Positions 8,431 to 16,994 of a stretch of 64,000 bases of DNA are shown piece after piece (positions within the stretch are counted from its first letter, which is position 1; the number at the start of each line of letters is the position of its first letter). Under the pieces are notes generated by a model, which saw only the letters and a list, made by a program, of their open reading frames with translations, searched no databases and was not told the DNA's origin. Position numbers and translations under genes: made by a program. Origin of the DNA: Streptomyces zaomyceticus (GTDB taxonomy: Bacteria > Actinomycetota > Actinomycetes > Streptomycetales > Streptomycetaceae); the NCBI RefSeq assembly GCF_014656215.1, contig NZ_BNBZ01000012.1:155287-219286 (forward strand). The letters are read 5' to 3'.

Positions 8431-10313
8431 GCGACCGGGGGGAGCAGGGCGGCCCGGATGGAGTGGACGGAGCGGACGGCCCGGGGGAGTCGAAGGGCCG
8501 GGTCGCCCCGGAGGGAGGCGGGGTGCCGGAGAGAGGCGTCATGCCGACGGGAGGCGGAGGGCCGGCCTGCGTCGGTGCGCCCGGTCGTCGGCGGCGGGCG
8601 GCGGTCCGGGCGGGGCGGGCGCTCTCCCCCCGGGGCGCGCTGGCCCTGCAGAGCGTCGACGGTGCCCTGTCCTTCGCTCTGCGCGCCGCGCTCGCCATGG
8701 CGCTGCCCGCGCTGCCGCTCGCCCTGGCGGGGCGGGCGGATCTCGCCGTCTACACGATGCTCGGTTCCTTCACCACCACCTTCGGCCGCAACCTGCCCTA
8801 CGCGCGCCGGGCCCGGGTGCTCGCCGTCGTCGCCGTGGCGATGACGGCGTGCGTGGGCTGCGGTGCGGCGCTCGGCGCCTGGGCGCAGCCGAGGGACGGG
8901 GGAGCGGGGGCCGCTGTGACGGTCGTGGCGACGGCGCTGGTGGCGGGAGGGGCGAAGTTCGCCTGCGACGCGGCCCGGCTGAGCGGTCTCGGCGCGGTGC
9001 TGCTGCTCTTCTCGTTCGCCGTGGCCGCCAACGGCTCGACCGACCCCGCCGACATCCCGCTCCGGACGGCCCTGGCCGCGACGGGCGCCGCCGTGGCCTG
9101 GGTCCTCGCCGTGCTCGGATGGTTCGTGCATCCGGACCGTCCGCAGCGGCTCGCCGTGGCGGCGGCGCTGCGCGAGCTGGCGGACCTGTGGGAGGCGGCG
9201 GCCTCGGGGAACGGCCGTGGGCTCGTACGGCACCGGGCGACGGCCGCCGTCCTCCAGGCGTACCGGACGCTCGGGGCGCTGCCGCCGACCGCGGCCCGAC
9301 GAGGCGGCCGGGGCGACACGTGCCTCCGCCTCACCGACCTCGCATGGGCGCTGCTCGCCGGTTCGGCGCGCCGGACGCCGCACGACCCCACCGGTCTGGC
9401 ACGGAACCTGCGCCGTCAGGTCCGGCTGCTCGTGAGCCGTCGGCGGCACCTGCCGCGGATGCTTCCCGAACTCGCGGTCCCGTCCCTGATCGCGCGGGCC
9501 GCCGCCGCCCCGGGGACCGTTCCGGACGACCCCACCACTCTGCGGGCCACCGAACTGCGGGCCACGGAACTGGTGACGGGGCGGGGCCAGGGCGTCCCCG
9601 CGCGTGCGGCGGTCCTGCTCGTACCGGCTCTGCGGATGGTTCTCGGCACCGGGCTGGCGGGAGGCGCGGCCCTGCTGCTCGGTCTCGGCCACGGCTATTG
9701 GGCGGCGATCTCCGCGGCGGCGGTACTGCACTCGATCAATGTGCGGACGGCGGCGCAGCGGGCCGTGCAGCGGACCCTCGGCACGACGGCGGGTCTGACG
9801 CTCGCCCTCGGCGTGCTGGCCGCGAGCCCCGAGCCCGTCGTCCTCGTCCTGGTGATCGTGCTCCTGGAGTTCCTGCTGGAGTACGTCGTCGCCCGCAACT
9901 ACGGTCTCGGCGTCGTCTTCCTCACCCCGCTGGCGCTGCTCCTCACCGACCTGGCCGCTCCCTCGCCGGCCGGGGACCTCGTCCAGGACCGCGCGCTCAG
10001 CAGTCTGCTCGGTGTCGGCATCGCGCTGGTCTGCGCGCTCGTGGTGGTCCACGACCGGGCGGCGGTCCGGGCGCAGCGCGCGCTCGCCGCGTGCGCGGCG
10101 GCGTCGGGCGGTGCCGAGCGGGCCTTGCAGGAGGGGGCGGTGGGGTCGTTCCCGGTCGTGCAGACGCGGTTGGCGGCGGCCGTCGTGGAACTGCGCGAGG
10201 CCGACGACGCCGCGGCGGGCGAGTTGTGGCCGGCCGAGATCGACCCCACCGAACTCGCCGCCGCGGAACGGCGTGCGTATCTTCTCCTGGAACGGCTCGC
10301 CCACCAGGGGTGA
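8424..10313 (+). CDS. FUSC-family membrane protein
   Basis: A 629-residue integral membrane protein of the FUSC/aromatic-acid-exporter type. Hydrophobic helices cluster in two blocks, roughly residues 75-240 and 400-530, separated and followed by cytoplasmic regions, as in YccS/FUSC proteins. The second block contains GLGHGYWAAISAAAVLHS and AQRAVQRTLGTTAGLTLALG, typical of the fusaric-acid-resistance-like domain. Such proteins are thought to export organic acids; the substrate here is unknown. GTG 8424 overlaps the moaE stop, so translation is probably coupled; GTG 8412 is also possible. Its place in a cofactor operon may be incidental. Confidence 0.85.
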   Translation: MLSDRGEQGGPDGVDGADGPGESKGRVAPEGGGVPERGVMPTGGGGPACVGAPGRRRRAAVRAGRALSPRGALALQSVDGALSFALRAALAMALPALPLALAGRADLAVYTMLGSFTTTFGRNLPYARRARVLAVVAVAMTACVGCGAALGAWAQPRDGGAGAAVTVVATALVAGGAKFACDAARLSGLGAVLLLFSFAVAANGSTDPADIPLRTALAATGAAVAWVLAVLGWFVHPDRPQRLAVAAALRELADLWEAAASGNGRGLVRHRATAAVLQAYRTLGALPPTAARRGGRGDTCLRLTDLAWALLAGSARRTPHDPTGLARNLRRQVRLLVSRRRHLPRMLPELAVPSLIARAAAAPGTVPDDPTTLRATELRATELVTGRGQGVPARAAVLLVPALRMVLGTGLAGGAALLLGLGHGYWAAISAAAVLHSINVRTAAQRAVQRTLGTTAGLTLALGVLAASPEPVVLVLVIVLLEFLLEYVVARNYGLGVVFLTPLALLLTDLAAPSPAGDLVQDRALSSLLGVGIALVCALVVVHDRAAVRAQRALAACAAASGGAERALQEGAVGSFPVVQTRLAAAVVELREADDAAAGELWPAEIDPTELAAAERRAYLLLERLAHQG

Positions 10314-10317
10314 GCGC

Positions 10318-10337
10318 CCCCTGCGCGGCGCGCGGGG
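10318..10337. terminator. bidirectional hairpin between convergent genes
   Basis: CCCC(T)GCGC pairs with GCGCGGGG across a 3-nt loop, filling the 24-nt gap between the stops of the FUSC gene and the convergent FdhF-like B gene. There is one bulged T and no T-run. Confidence 0.5.
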
Positions 10338-12668
10338 TCAGGCGGCCGGGACGATCCTCACCTTGACGTGCTTCATGATCGGCTGGTCGCTCTGGGTGCT
10401 GTAGTCGACGAGCGCGCACAGCACGTTCATCTCGGGCATGTAGCCGGCCGCGCAGCCCCGGGGGATGTCGTACGGGATCGCGAGATAGCCGTGCAGATGC
10501 CGCTCGCTGCCGTCCTTCGCGGTGCTCGTGATGTCCACGGGACCCATGTCGTCGATTCCTCGTTCGCGCATGTCGGCCCGGTTCATGAAGACGAGCGTGC
10601 GGAGGTTCTTGATGCCGCGGTAGCGGTCGTTGTCGGAGTAGATGGTGGTGTTCCACTGGTCGTGGGACCGCATGGTGCCCAGGGCCAGGGTGCCGGGCTC
10701 GGGCACGACGTCGGGCAGCGGAGGGCTGGAGAACTCGGCGCGCCCGGACGGGGTGAGGAAGACCAGTTCGCGAGCCGGCTGCTTGATGCGGAAGCCGAGG
10801 GGCAGCCGGACCCGCCGGTTGAAGTCCTCGAAGCCGTCGAGGGCCTTGGCCATGGTGTCCCGGATGCGGTCGTAGTCCTCGATGTACCACTCCCACGGTG
10901 TGGCGCTGTCGGGCAGCGCGGCCCGCGCCATGCCGGCGACGATCGCCGGCTCGGACAGCAGGTGCGACGAGGCCGGACGCTTCATGCCGACGGACAGATG
11001 GACCATGCTCATCGAGTCCTCGACGGAGGTGCTCTGGACGCCCTTGCGCTGATGGTCCTTCTCGGTCCGGCCGAGGCACGGCAGGATCAGGGCCTGCGCG
11101 CCGTGGACGACATGACTGCGGTTCAGCTTGGTGCTCACCTGGACGGTGAGGTCGCAGCTGCGCAGCGCCGCGTAGGTGAGCGGGGTGTCGGGTGCGGCGA
11201 GGGCGAAGTTGCCGCCCATGCCGACGAACACCTTGATCTCGCCGCGCCCCATGGCCTCGATGGTGCGGACGGTGTCCAGGCCGTGCTCGCGCGGCGGCTC
11301 GATCTCGCAGGCCTCGGCGAGGCGGTCGAGGAACGCGTCGCTGGGGCGGTGGTCGATCCCGCAGGTGCGGTTGCCCTGGACGTTGCTGTGTCCGCGGACG
11401 GGGGAGGGACCGGCCCCCTCGCGTCCCAGGTTGCCGCGGAGCAGCAGCAGGTTGACGATCTCGCGGACGGTGTCGACACCGTGCTCGTGCTGGGTGAGCC
11501 CCAGACACCAGCTGACGATGGAGCGGTCGGCCTCGCCGTACACCTGCGCGGCCTCGAGGACTTCGGCCCGGCTCAGCCCGGACTGGCTCTCGATCTCCTC
11601 CCACGGCGTGGCCTCGCACCGCGCGCGGTACTCGTCGAAGCCGGAGGTGTGGCGGTCGATGAACTCCTGGTCGAGGGCCTTGGGGTCGGTCGCGGACCGC
11701 TCCAGGATCGCCTTGGCCATGCCCCGCAGCAGCGCCATGTCGCCGCCGATGCGCGGCTGGAGGTTCAGGGTGCTGGTCCTCGTCGTCTTGAGGAGGGCCA
11801 TGTCCGTGAAGTCGTGCGGGACGATGGTGCGGGTGGCGGCCGCCTCGACGAGCGGGTTGACGTGCACGATCCGGGCGCCGCGGTGGTGTGCCTCGGCGAG
11901 CGCGGTGAGCATCCGGGGCGCGTTGGAGGCGGCGTTCACCCCGAGGATGAACAGCGCGTCGGCGGTCTCCCAGTCCTTGAGGTCGACGGTTCCCTTGCCC
12001 GTGCCCAGGGAGGCCTGAAGGGCCCGCCCGCTGGCCTCGTGGCACATGTTGGAGCAGTCGGGCAGGTTGTTGGTGCCGAGCTCACGGGCCATCAACTGGT
12101 AGAGGAAGGTGGCTTCGTTGCCGAGCCGCCCCGAGGTGTAGAACGACGCCCGGTTCGGGTTGTCGAGGCCGCGCAGGGCACGGCCGACCACCTCGAACGC
12201 GTCCTTCCAGGTGATCGGCACGTAATGGTCGGACTCGGGGTCGTAGACCATCGGCTCGGTCAGCCGGCCCTCGTTCTCGAGGTCGTAGTCGCTCCACTCG
12301 GCGAGCTCCGACACCGAGTGCGCGGCGAAGAACTCACGGTCGACCCGCTTCCGGGTCATCTCCCAGGTGACGTGCTTGATCCCGTTCTCGCAGATGTCCA
12401 GGTGCAGGCCCTTGGTGTCGTCGGGCCACGCGCATCCGGGACAGTCGAAGCCGGTGTTCTCGTGGTTCATCCGCATGATCGCGCGCGGGCCGTCCACCAG
12501 CGCCCGCTCGCGGACGAGGAAGTTGGTCACGCTCTTGGCGGCGCCCCAGCCGGCGGCGGGGTGGTGGTAGGGGTGGAACTCGGGGTCACCCTCGGGGGTG
12601 GGGCCCACCCTGGGTTCCAGGGGTTCCGGCGCGTCCTGGGGGCTGGGGGCTTCCTGGTCGGTGCTCAA
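10338..12668 (-). CDS. FdhF/YdeP-family molybdopterin oxidoreductase (paralogue B)
   Basis: A 776-residue paralogue of the enzyme at 2513-4801, with the same landmarks in order: FDCPGCAWPDDTK and DICENG near residues 65-90, LPDCSNMCHEASGRAL, LGVNAASNAPRML, the HGVDTVREIVNLLLLRGNLG region, and TMRSHDQWNTTIYSDNDRYRG starting the C-terminal dinucleotide-binding fold. It probably binds bis-MGD in the cytoplasm. I chose TTG 12668 because GGAGAGG lies 9 nt before it; an in-frame ATG at 12698 lacks a site. It faces the moa genes, so the cofactor genes are bracketed by two likely users of the product. The substrate is unknown. Confidence 0.88.
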   Translation of the reverse strand: MSTDQEAPSPQDAPEPLEPRVGPTPEGDPEFHPYHHPAAGWGAAKSVTNFLVRERALVDGPRAIMRMNHENTGFDCPGCAWPDDTKGLHLDICENGIKHVTWEMTRKRVDREFFAAHSVSELAEWSDYDLENEGRLTEPMVYDPESDHYVPITWKDAFEVVGRALRGLDNPNRASFYTSGRLGNEATFLYQLMARELGTNNLPDCSNMCHEASGRALQASLGTGKGTVDLKDWETADALFILGVNAASNAPRMLTALAEAHHRGARIVHVNPLVEAAATRTIVPHDFTDMALLKTTRTSTLNLQPRIGGDMALLRGMAKAILERSATDPKALDQEFIDRHTSGFDEYRARCEATPWEEIESQSGLSRAEVLEAAQVYGEADRSIVSWCLGLTQHEHGVDTVREIVNLLLLRGNLGREGAGPSPVRGHSNVQGNRTCGIDHRPSDAFLDRLAEACEIEPPREHGLDTVRTIEAMGRGEIKVFVGMGGNFALAAPDTPLTYAALRSCDLTVQVSTKLNRSHVVHGAQALILPCLGRTEKDHQRKGVQSTSVEDSMSMVHLSVGMKRPASSHLLSEPAIVAGMARAALPDSATPWEWYIEDYDRIRDTMAKALDGFEDFNRRVRLPLGFRIKQPARELVFLTPSGRAEFSSPPLPDVVPEPGTLALGTMRSHDQWNTTIYSDNDRYRGIKNLRTLVFMNRADMRERGIDDMGPVDITSTAKDGSERHLHGYLAIPYDIPRGCAAGYMPEMNVLCALVDYSTQSDQPIMKHVKVRIVPAA

Positions 12669-12751
12669 GGCGTTCACCCTCTCCCCATGCGAAAACATGG
12701 GACGCTGCGGGACGAAAAGGACCCCTTCGGGCAGGCTATGCCCGCCTCATC

Positions 12752-12884
12752 ACCCGTGCCATTCGACCTGGGCGGGAGCGCGTGACCCGTGCCGTTCGGT
12801 CTGGGCGGGAGCGCGTGACCCGTGCCGTTCGGCCTGGGCGGGGGCGCGTGACCCGTGCCGTTCGGTCTGGGGCGGGGGCGTGCG
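12752..12884 (+). repeat. 33-bp minisatellite, four copies
   Basis: Four head-to-tail copies of a 33-bp unit start at 12752, 12785, 12818 and 12851, each containing ACCCGTGCCGTTCGG or a close variant; a degenerate fifth follows to about 12920. The array occupies most of the 331-nt region between the divergent FdhF-like B and DyP genes. Because 33 is a multiple of three, the opposite strand reads a periodic peptide, but no start, ribosome site or family supports a protein. The remaining sequence before 13000 must carry the DyP promoter, which I cannot place confidently. Confidence 0.9.
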
Positions 12885-12999
12885 CCCTGTGCCGCTGTTC
12901 GGTCTCGGTGGGGGCGCGTGCCGGGCTGCGTACCAGATCATGCACGCCTACGCTGACGCTGTCCTTTTCTGCCGATTTCGGTCTGTACGTGGGAGTCCC

Positions 13000-13983
13000 A
13001 TGGTCGTCGTCCAGCCCGTCGTCGCCCCACCCTCGCGGGCGGCCGTGTCCCTGGTGGCCACGGTCAATCCCGGTGGTGAGGCCGAGGTGCGGGAGGCACT
13101 CCAGGACGTGACGGGTCTGACCCGTTCGGTGTCCTTCCGCTCCCCCGAATCCGGCCTCACCTGTGTCGCCGGGATCGGTTCCGAGGGCTGGGACCGGCTC
13201 TTCGGCGGCCCCCGCCCCCGCGAACTCCATCCCTTCCCCGCCCTGCGGGGGCCCCGCCACCGCGCCCCGGCCACCCCCGGTGACCTGCTCTTCCATCTGC
13301 GCGCCACGCGCATGGACCTCTGCTTCGAGCTGGCCCGGCAGGTCGTGGAGGGCCTGGGCGCCTCGGTGACCGTCGTCGACGAGGTGCACGGCTTCTCCTT
13401 CTTCGACGAGCGCGACCTCCTCGGGTTCGTCGACGGCAGCGAGAACCCCGGCGGCCAGGTGGCGCTCGACGCGGTCCACATCGGCGACGAGGACCCCGAC
13501 TTCCGGGGCGGCAGCTACGTCATGGTGCAGAAGTACCTCCACGACATGGCGGCCTGGGACGGCCTCACCGTCGAGCAGCAGGAACACGTCATCGGGCGCG
13601 GCAAGGCGTCCAACGTGGAGATGCCCGACGGCGTCAAGCCGGCGGACTCGCACGTCGCGCTGAACACCGTCGTCGACGAGGACGGTGTCCAGCAGCAGAT
13701 CTTCCGCGCGAACATGCCGTTCGGGCAGATCGGCGCCGGAGAGTTCGGCACGTACTTCATCGGGTACGCGCGGACACCCGCCGTGACCGAACGGATGCTG
13801 CGCAACATGTTCCTCGGGGACCCCCCGGGCGTCACGGACCGCATCCTCGACTTCTCCCGGGCCGTGACCGGAGGCCTCTTCTTCGTGCCGAGCGCCGACC
13901 TTCTCGACGACCTGCCCGCCGTGCCGCCGACCGCCGCCCGCCAGGGAGACTCCCTGGGCATCGGCGGCCTGAAAGGATCCTGA
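13000..13983 (+). CDS. DyP-type heme peroxidase, encapsulin cargo
   Basis: A 327-residue dye-decolorizing peroxidase. The family motif GXXDG is present as GFVDGSENP, with catalytic Asp145; proximal heme ligand His218 lies in ADSHVALN and distal Arg236 in IFRANMPFG. The last residues, DSLGIGGLKGS, match the known cargo-loading peptide that docks DyP inside encapsulin shells. The ATG at 13000 follows GGGAG. The shell gene starts 6 nt after the stop, so the two form a classic operon. The protein probably oxidises phenolic or porphyrin-like substrates with peroxide inside the compartment, although the natural substrate is unknown. Confidence 0.93.
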   Translation: MVVVQPVVAPPSRAAVSLVATVNPGGEAEVREALQDVTGLTRSVSFRSPESGLTCVAGIGSEGWDRLFGGPRPRELHPFPALRGPRHRAPATPGDLLFHLRATRMDLCFELARQVVEGLGASVTVVDEVHGFSFFDERDLLGFVDGSENPGGQVALDAVHIGDEDPDFRGGSYVMVQKYLHDMAAWDGLTVEQQEHVIGRGKASNVEMPDGVKPADSHVALNTVVDEDGVQQQIFRANMPFGQIGAGEFGTYFIGYARTPAVTERMLRNMFLGDPPGVTDRILDFSRAVTGGLFFVPSADLLDDLPAVPPTAARQGDSLGIGGLKGS

Positions 13984-13989
13984 GCCGCC

Positions 13990-14832
13990 ATGACGACCTC
14001 CGACGCCCCGAACGAGCCGCATCGCGGCCCCGACACGAACAACCTCCACCGCGAACTCGCCCCCATCACCCCCGCCGCCTGGGCCGAGATCGAGGAGGAG
14101 GCCCGCCGCACCTTCCGGCGCAACGTCGCGGGCCGACGCGTCGTCGACGTCCCCGACCCGGGCGGCCCGGAACTCGCCGCCGTCGGCACGGGGCACCTGA
14201 CCGGTATGGCCGCGCCCGCCCCCGGCGTCGTCGCGCGCCTGCGCGAGGTCCGACCCCTCGTCGAACTGAGGGTGCCGTTCACCGTCGACCGGTCCGCCGT
14301 CGACGACGTCGAGCGCGGCGCGAAGGACTCCGACTGGCAGCCCGTCAAGGACGCGGCACGCGACATGGCGTTCGTGGAGGACCGGGTGATCTTCGACGGG
14401 TACGAGGCGGCCGGCATCGACGGACTGCGCGCCAGGTCCTCGAACCCGGTGGTACGGCTGCCCGCCGAGCCGCGCGACTACCCCGACGCGGTCAGCCGGG
14501 CCCTCACCGAGCTTCGCCTCGCCGGTGTCGACGGACCGTACGCGCTGCTGCTCGGCGCAGAGGAGTACCGGGCGGTCAGCGAGACCTCCGACCACGGCTA
14601 TCCGATCGCGGCCCACCTCGGCCGCATGCTGGACGGCTCCCCGATCTGGGCGCCGGCCCTCAGCGGCGGCTTCGTGCTCTCCACCCGCGGCGGCGACTTC
14701 GAACTGCTCCTCGGCCAGGACCTGGCGATCGGCTACACGGGGCACGACGCCCACACCGTCCAGCTGTACTTCCAGGAGACGCTGACGTTCCGGACGTACA
14801 CGGACGAGGCCGTCGTCGTACTGGAAGCCTGA
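13990..14832 (+). CDS. encapsulin shell protein (family 1)
   Basis: A 280-residue HK97-fold encapsulin of the linocin/Family 1 type that assembles into a protein nanocompartment. The N terminus NNLHRELAPITPAAWAEIEEEARRTF, shortened here to its landmarks LHRELAPITP and AWAEIEEEA, is the helix that binds cargo tails from inside. Other family features are GRRVVDVPDPGG, VLSTRGGDFELLLGQDLAIGY and the C-terminal FRTYTDEAVVVLE. It sits directly after DyP, whose tail carries the matching targeting peptide. About 18 N-terminal residues before the helix are polar and probably disordered. Confidence 0.95.
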   Translation: MTTSDAPNEPHRGPDTNNLHRELAPITPAAWAEIEEEARRTFRRNVAGRRVVDVPDPGGPELAAVGTGHLTGMAAPAPGVVARLREVRPLVELRVPFTVDRSAVDDVERGAKDSDWQPVKDAARDMAFVEDRVIFDGYEAAGIDGLRARSSNPVVRLPAEPRDYPDAVSRALTELRLAGVDGPYALLLGAEEYRAVSETSDHGYPIAAHLGRMLDGSPIWAPALSGGFVLSTRGGDFELLLGQDLAIGYTGHDAHTVQLYFQETLTFRTYTDEAVVVLEA

Positions 14833-14864
14833 GATCCGGAACGACAGGAACCCCCGAGGCCACC

Positions 14865-15500
14865 ATGAAGAGTCCGCTGCCGCTCGCCGCCGTCCCCCGG
14901 CTCGCCCTCTCGGCGGTCGTCGGGGCGGCGGCCGGTGCCGTGGTCGCCGCCTTCACCCACGTGCCCCTGGGCGTCCTCGCCGCGATCGCCGTGGGGGAGA
15001 CACTCTTCGTCGTCGCCGGGTGGATCACCCTGTGGCCGATGGACGCCACCACCACCCATCGCAATGTGCGTCGCGAGGAGTTCCGGCCCGTCGTCGAGGA
15101 GCTGGCCGTCGTCGCCACGGCGGTGGGCGGGCTCGTCGGCATCGTCGTGCTGCTCCTGGCCGCCAAGTCGGACCTGAGTCACGCCGCCGCCGCGACGGCC
15201 CTCGCCGGTGTGTTCATGGCCTGGGCGGCCCTGCACCTCATGTACGCCACGCGCTACGCGTACGTCTACTACCTCGGACCCGGCGGCGGGATCGACTTCA
15301 ACTCCCAGGAACCGCCCCGCTACAGCGACTTCCTCTACTTCAGCTACAACCTCGGCATGACCTACCAGGTCTCCGACACCGATGTCTCCAGCACGACCGT
15401 CCGCTCGATCGCCCTCCGGCACTGCCTGCTGTCGTACGTCTTCGGCGTCAGCATCCTGGCCACCACCATCAACCTCGTCACGGGGATCGTCACGGGTTGA
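14865..15500 (+). CDS. DUF1345 membrane protein
   Basis: A 211-residue membrane protein with about five hydrophobic helices (near residues 8-30, 35-55, 77-98, 105-125 and 185-208). The signature region YYLGPGGGIDF, then PPRYSDFLYFSYNLGMTYQVSDTDV, abbreviated here to FLYFSYNLGMTYQ, is typical of DUF1345. The function of the family is unknown. The start ATG lies 32 nt after the encapsulin stop in the same direction, so it may be co-transcribed with the nanocompartment genes, but no direct role is implied. Confidence 0.88.
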   Translation: MKSPLPLAAVPRLALSAVVGAAAGAVVAAFTHVPLGVLAAIAVGETLFVVAGWITLWPMDATTTHRNVRREEFRPVVEELAVVATAVGGLVGIVVLLLAAKSDLSHAAAATALAGVFMAWAALHLMYATRYAYVYYLGPGGGIDFNSQEPPRYSDFLYFSYNLGMTYQVSDTDVSSTTVRSIALRHCLLSYVFGVSILATTINLVTGIVTG

Positions 15501-15539
15501 GGCCACGGGCCGAGGTCACCGGCCGAGCCCGTCACGCGC

Positions 15540-15559
15540 CGAGGGCGGCCCGGCCCTCG
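15540..15559. terminator. hairpin between convergent DUF1345 and GreA-like genes
   Basis: CGAGGGC (15540-15546) pairs perfectly with GCCCTCG (15553-15559) over a 6-nt loop in the 103-nt gap between convergent stops. There is no T-run, so this is a plausible but weak bidirectional terminator. Confidence 0.4.
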
Positions 15560-15603
15560 TGGCAGCGGGGACGGCCGTGCCACCGGGCCCACGTACGAAG
15601 CGC

Positions 15604-16080
15604 TCAGGCAGGCCGGTCGCCGAGGGACAGCACGACCGCGGTGGTCCTCCCGCCGGGTGCCGCGTAGGAGACGGTGTCTCCCGCGCGGTGGCCGAGCAGG
15701 GCGCTGCCGAGCGGGCTGTCGGCCGTCACCATGGTCGCGTCGAGCACCGCCGCGACCTCGCCGATCTGGACGGTGGTCTCCGCGCCGTCCTCGAACCGCA
15801 CGGTCACCGAGCTGCCCACGCCGACCGTGTCCGCAGGGGGAGCCCCCGCGGAGTCCGCCTCGCGCAGCCGCCCGTCGATCTCGTCGATGCGGCGGTCCAG
15901 GCGGTCGAGTTCCGTGGCACGCTGGAGCTCGTCGGCCTGGTCGGCCCGGTCGCCCGTCTGGTCGCCGCCCCCGTCCCGCAGGGTGACGGCGACGGCCTCG
16001 CGTTCGGTGCGCAGATCGGCGAGTTCCCTCTCCAGTGCTTCGCGGGCGACGGCGCTGATGGGCTCGGGTCCACCGGTCAT
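15604..16080 (-). CDS. GreA/GreB-family elongation factor-like protein
   Basis: A 158-residue GreA/GreB-like protein. The N-terminal half (residues ~8-75) is a charged antiparallel coiled coil (REALERELADLRTEREAV and LDRLDRRIDEIDGRL); the C-terminal half is the FKBP-like Gre domain with ADSPLGSALLGHRAGDTVSY. Gre factors reach the RNA polymerase secondary channel and stimulate transcript cleavage. Streptomyces has several such paralogues and I cannot say whether this one has GreA activity; the coiled-coil tip acidic pair is not obvious. ATG 16080 was chosen because GGGAGCAGGA lies just upstream; an open frame extends further but is not protein-like. Confidence 0.85.
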   Translation of the reverse strand: MTGGPEPISAVAREALERELADLRTEREAVAVTLRDGGGDQTGDRADQADELQRATELDRLDRRIDEIDGRLREADSAGAPPADTVGVGSSVTVRFEDGAETTVQIGEVAAVLDATMVTADSPLGSALLGHRAGDTVSYAAPGGRTTAVVLSLGDRPA

Positions 16081-16316
16081 TCCTGCTCCCGTTGTGCGGC
16101 GGCACGATCGGTGCGTGCCGCAGGTCGAATGCGGCGTCCACCCGCGCGGACGTGCCTGCGGAATGTGCGTGCGTACCTCACGGCGGGCTTCCCGCCGGCC
16201 GGGGACACCCGTCCACATCCAGGCTAGGCCGGGCCGGTCGGGCGCGCACGGCGGCCCCTCCGGGGTCTGTTACGTTGCGGATGTCCGGCACCACGCAGGA
16301 GAGGGAGACCCGCACG

Positions 16317-16994
16317 ATGGCCGTCATCCACCGCACCACACTGCAGCCCACCAAGCTGGAACTGCTCGCGGAGTGGCTGCCCACCCGGGCGTGGCACTCC
16401 GGCGGGGAGGCGCGGCCCGCGAAGGCCGGTGGCTTCCGGCTCGACGACCCGGCGGGCGAGGTGGGCATCGAGCTCATGGCGGTGACCGACGGCGAGGGCG
16501 ACGGGGCGGCCGCCTATCTCGTCCCCATGACCTACCGCGCGGGCCCCCTGGAGGGCGCGGAGGAAGCCCTCATCGGTACCTGCGAGCACGGTGTCCTCGG
16601 CACCCGCTGGATCTACGACGGCACCCACGACCCGGTGTTCGCCGCCCAGTTGTACGCCCTGTTCACCGGTCGGACCCAGGCGCAGGCCCAGTCCCTGAGC
16701 GACGCACCCGACCTCACCGTGGCCGTCGGCCGCGTGGTGGCGGAGGGCGCCGACGACGCGGAGCTCGTAGGCGTCACGGAGGGCCCCGGCCACACCGACG
16801 TGACGGTCCTGGCCCCCGGTGCGTCCGTCCCGCTGACCCTGCGGGTGCAGCGCGTCCTCGGCGCGGGCGCGGACCCGGCTCCGGGTGCCGACGGCCGGGT
16901 CACGGCCGAGTGGCAGCTCGCCGACGGAACCACGGCGCGGGGCGTGTTCGCCGTCGCGCTCGGCGCCGACGCCGCGGTGCCTACACCCAGTTGA
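16317..16994 (+). CDS. maltokinase N-terminal-cap-like protein
   Basis: A 225-residue soluble protein resembling the N-terminal cap domain found in actinobacterial maltokinases (Pep2/Mak): AVIHRTTLQPTKLELLAEWL, then GFRLDDPAGEVGIELMAV, VPMTYRAGPLEGAEEAL and GVLGTRWIYDGTHDPVF. The kinase domain is absent, so it is a stand-alone cap-like protein of unknown function. The ATG follows GGAGAGGGAGA with 8-nt spacing, and TACGTT near 16271 could be its -10 box. Its last 14 nt overlap the 3' end of the convergent trypsin gene. Confidence 0.75.
   Translation: MAVIHRTTLQPTKLELLAEWLPTRAWHSGGEARPAKAGGFRLDDPAGEVGIELMAVTDGEGDGAAAYLVPMTYRAGPLEGAEEALIGTCEHGVLGTRWIYDGTHDPVFAAQLYALFTGRTQAQAQSLSDAPDLTVAVGRVVAEGADDAELVGVTEGPGHTDVTVLAPGASVPLTLRVQRVLGAGADPAPGADGRVTAEWQLADGTTARGVFAVALGADAAVPTPS

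Noticed and set aside
12752..12884. CRISPR array
   Set aside because: Units are directly adjacent with no unique spacers, and no cas genes are near; it is a tandem minisatellite.
12750..12941. A minus-strand repeat protein with a periodic ERHGSRAPAQ peptide
   Set aside because: It arises only because the 33-bp unit is a multiple of three; no ribosome site or known family supports it.
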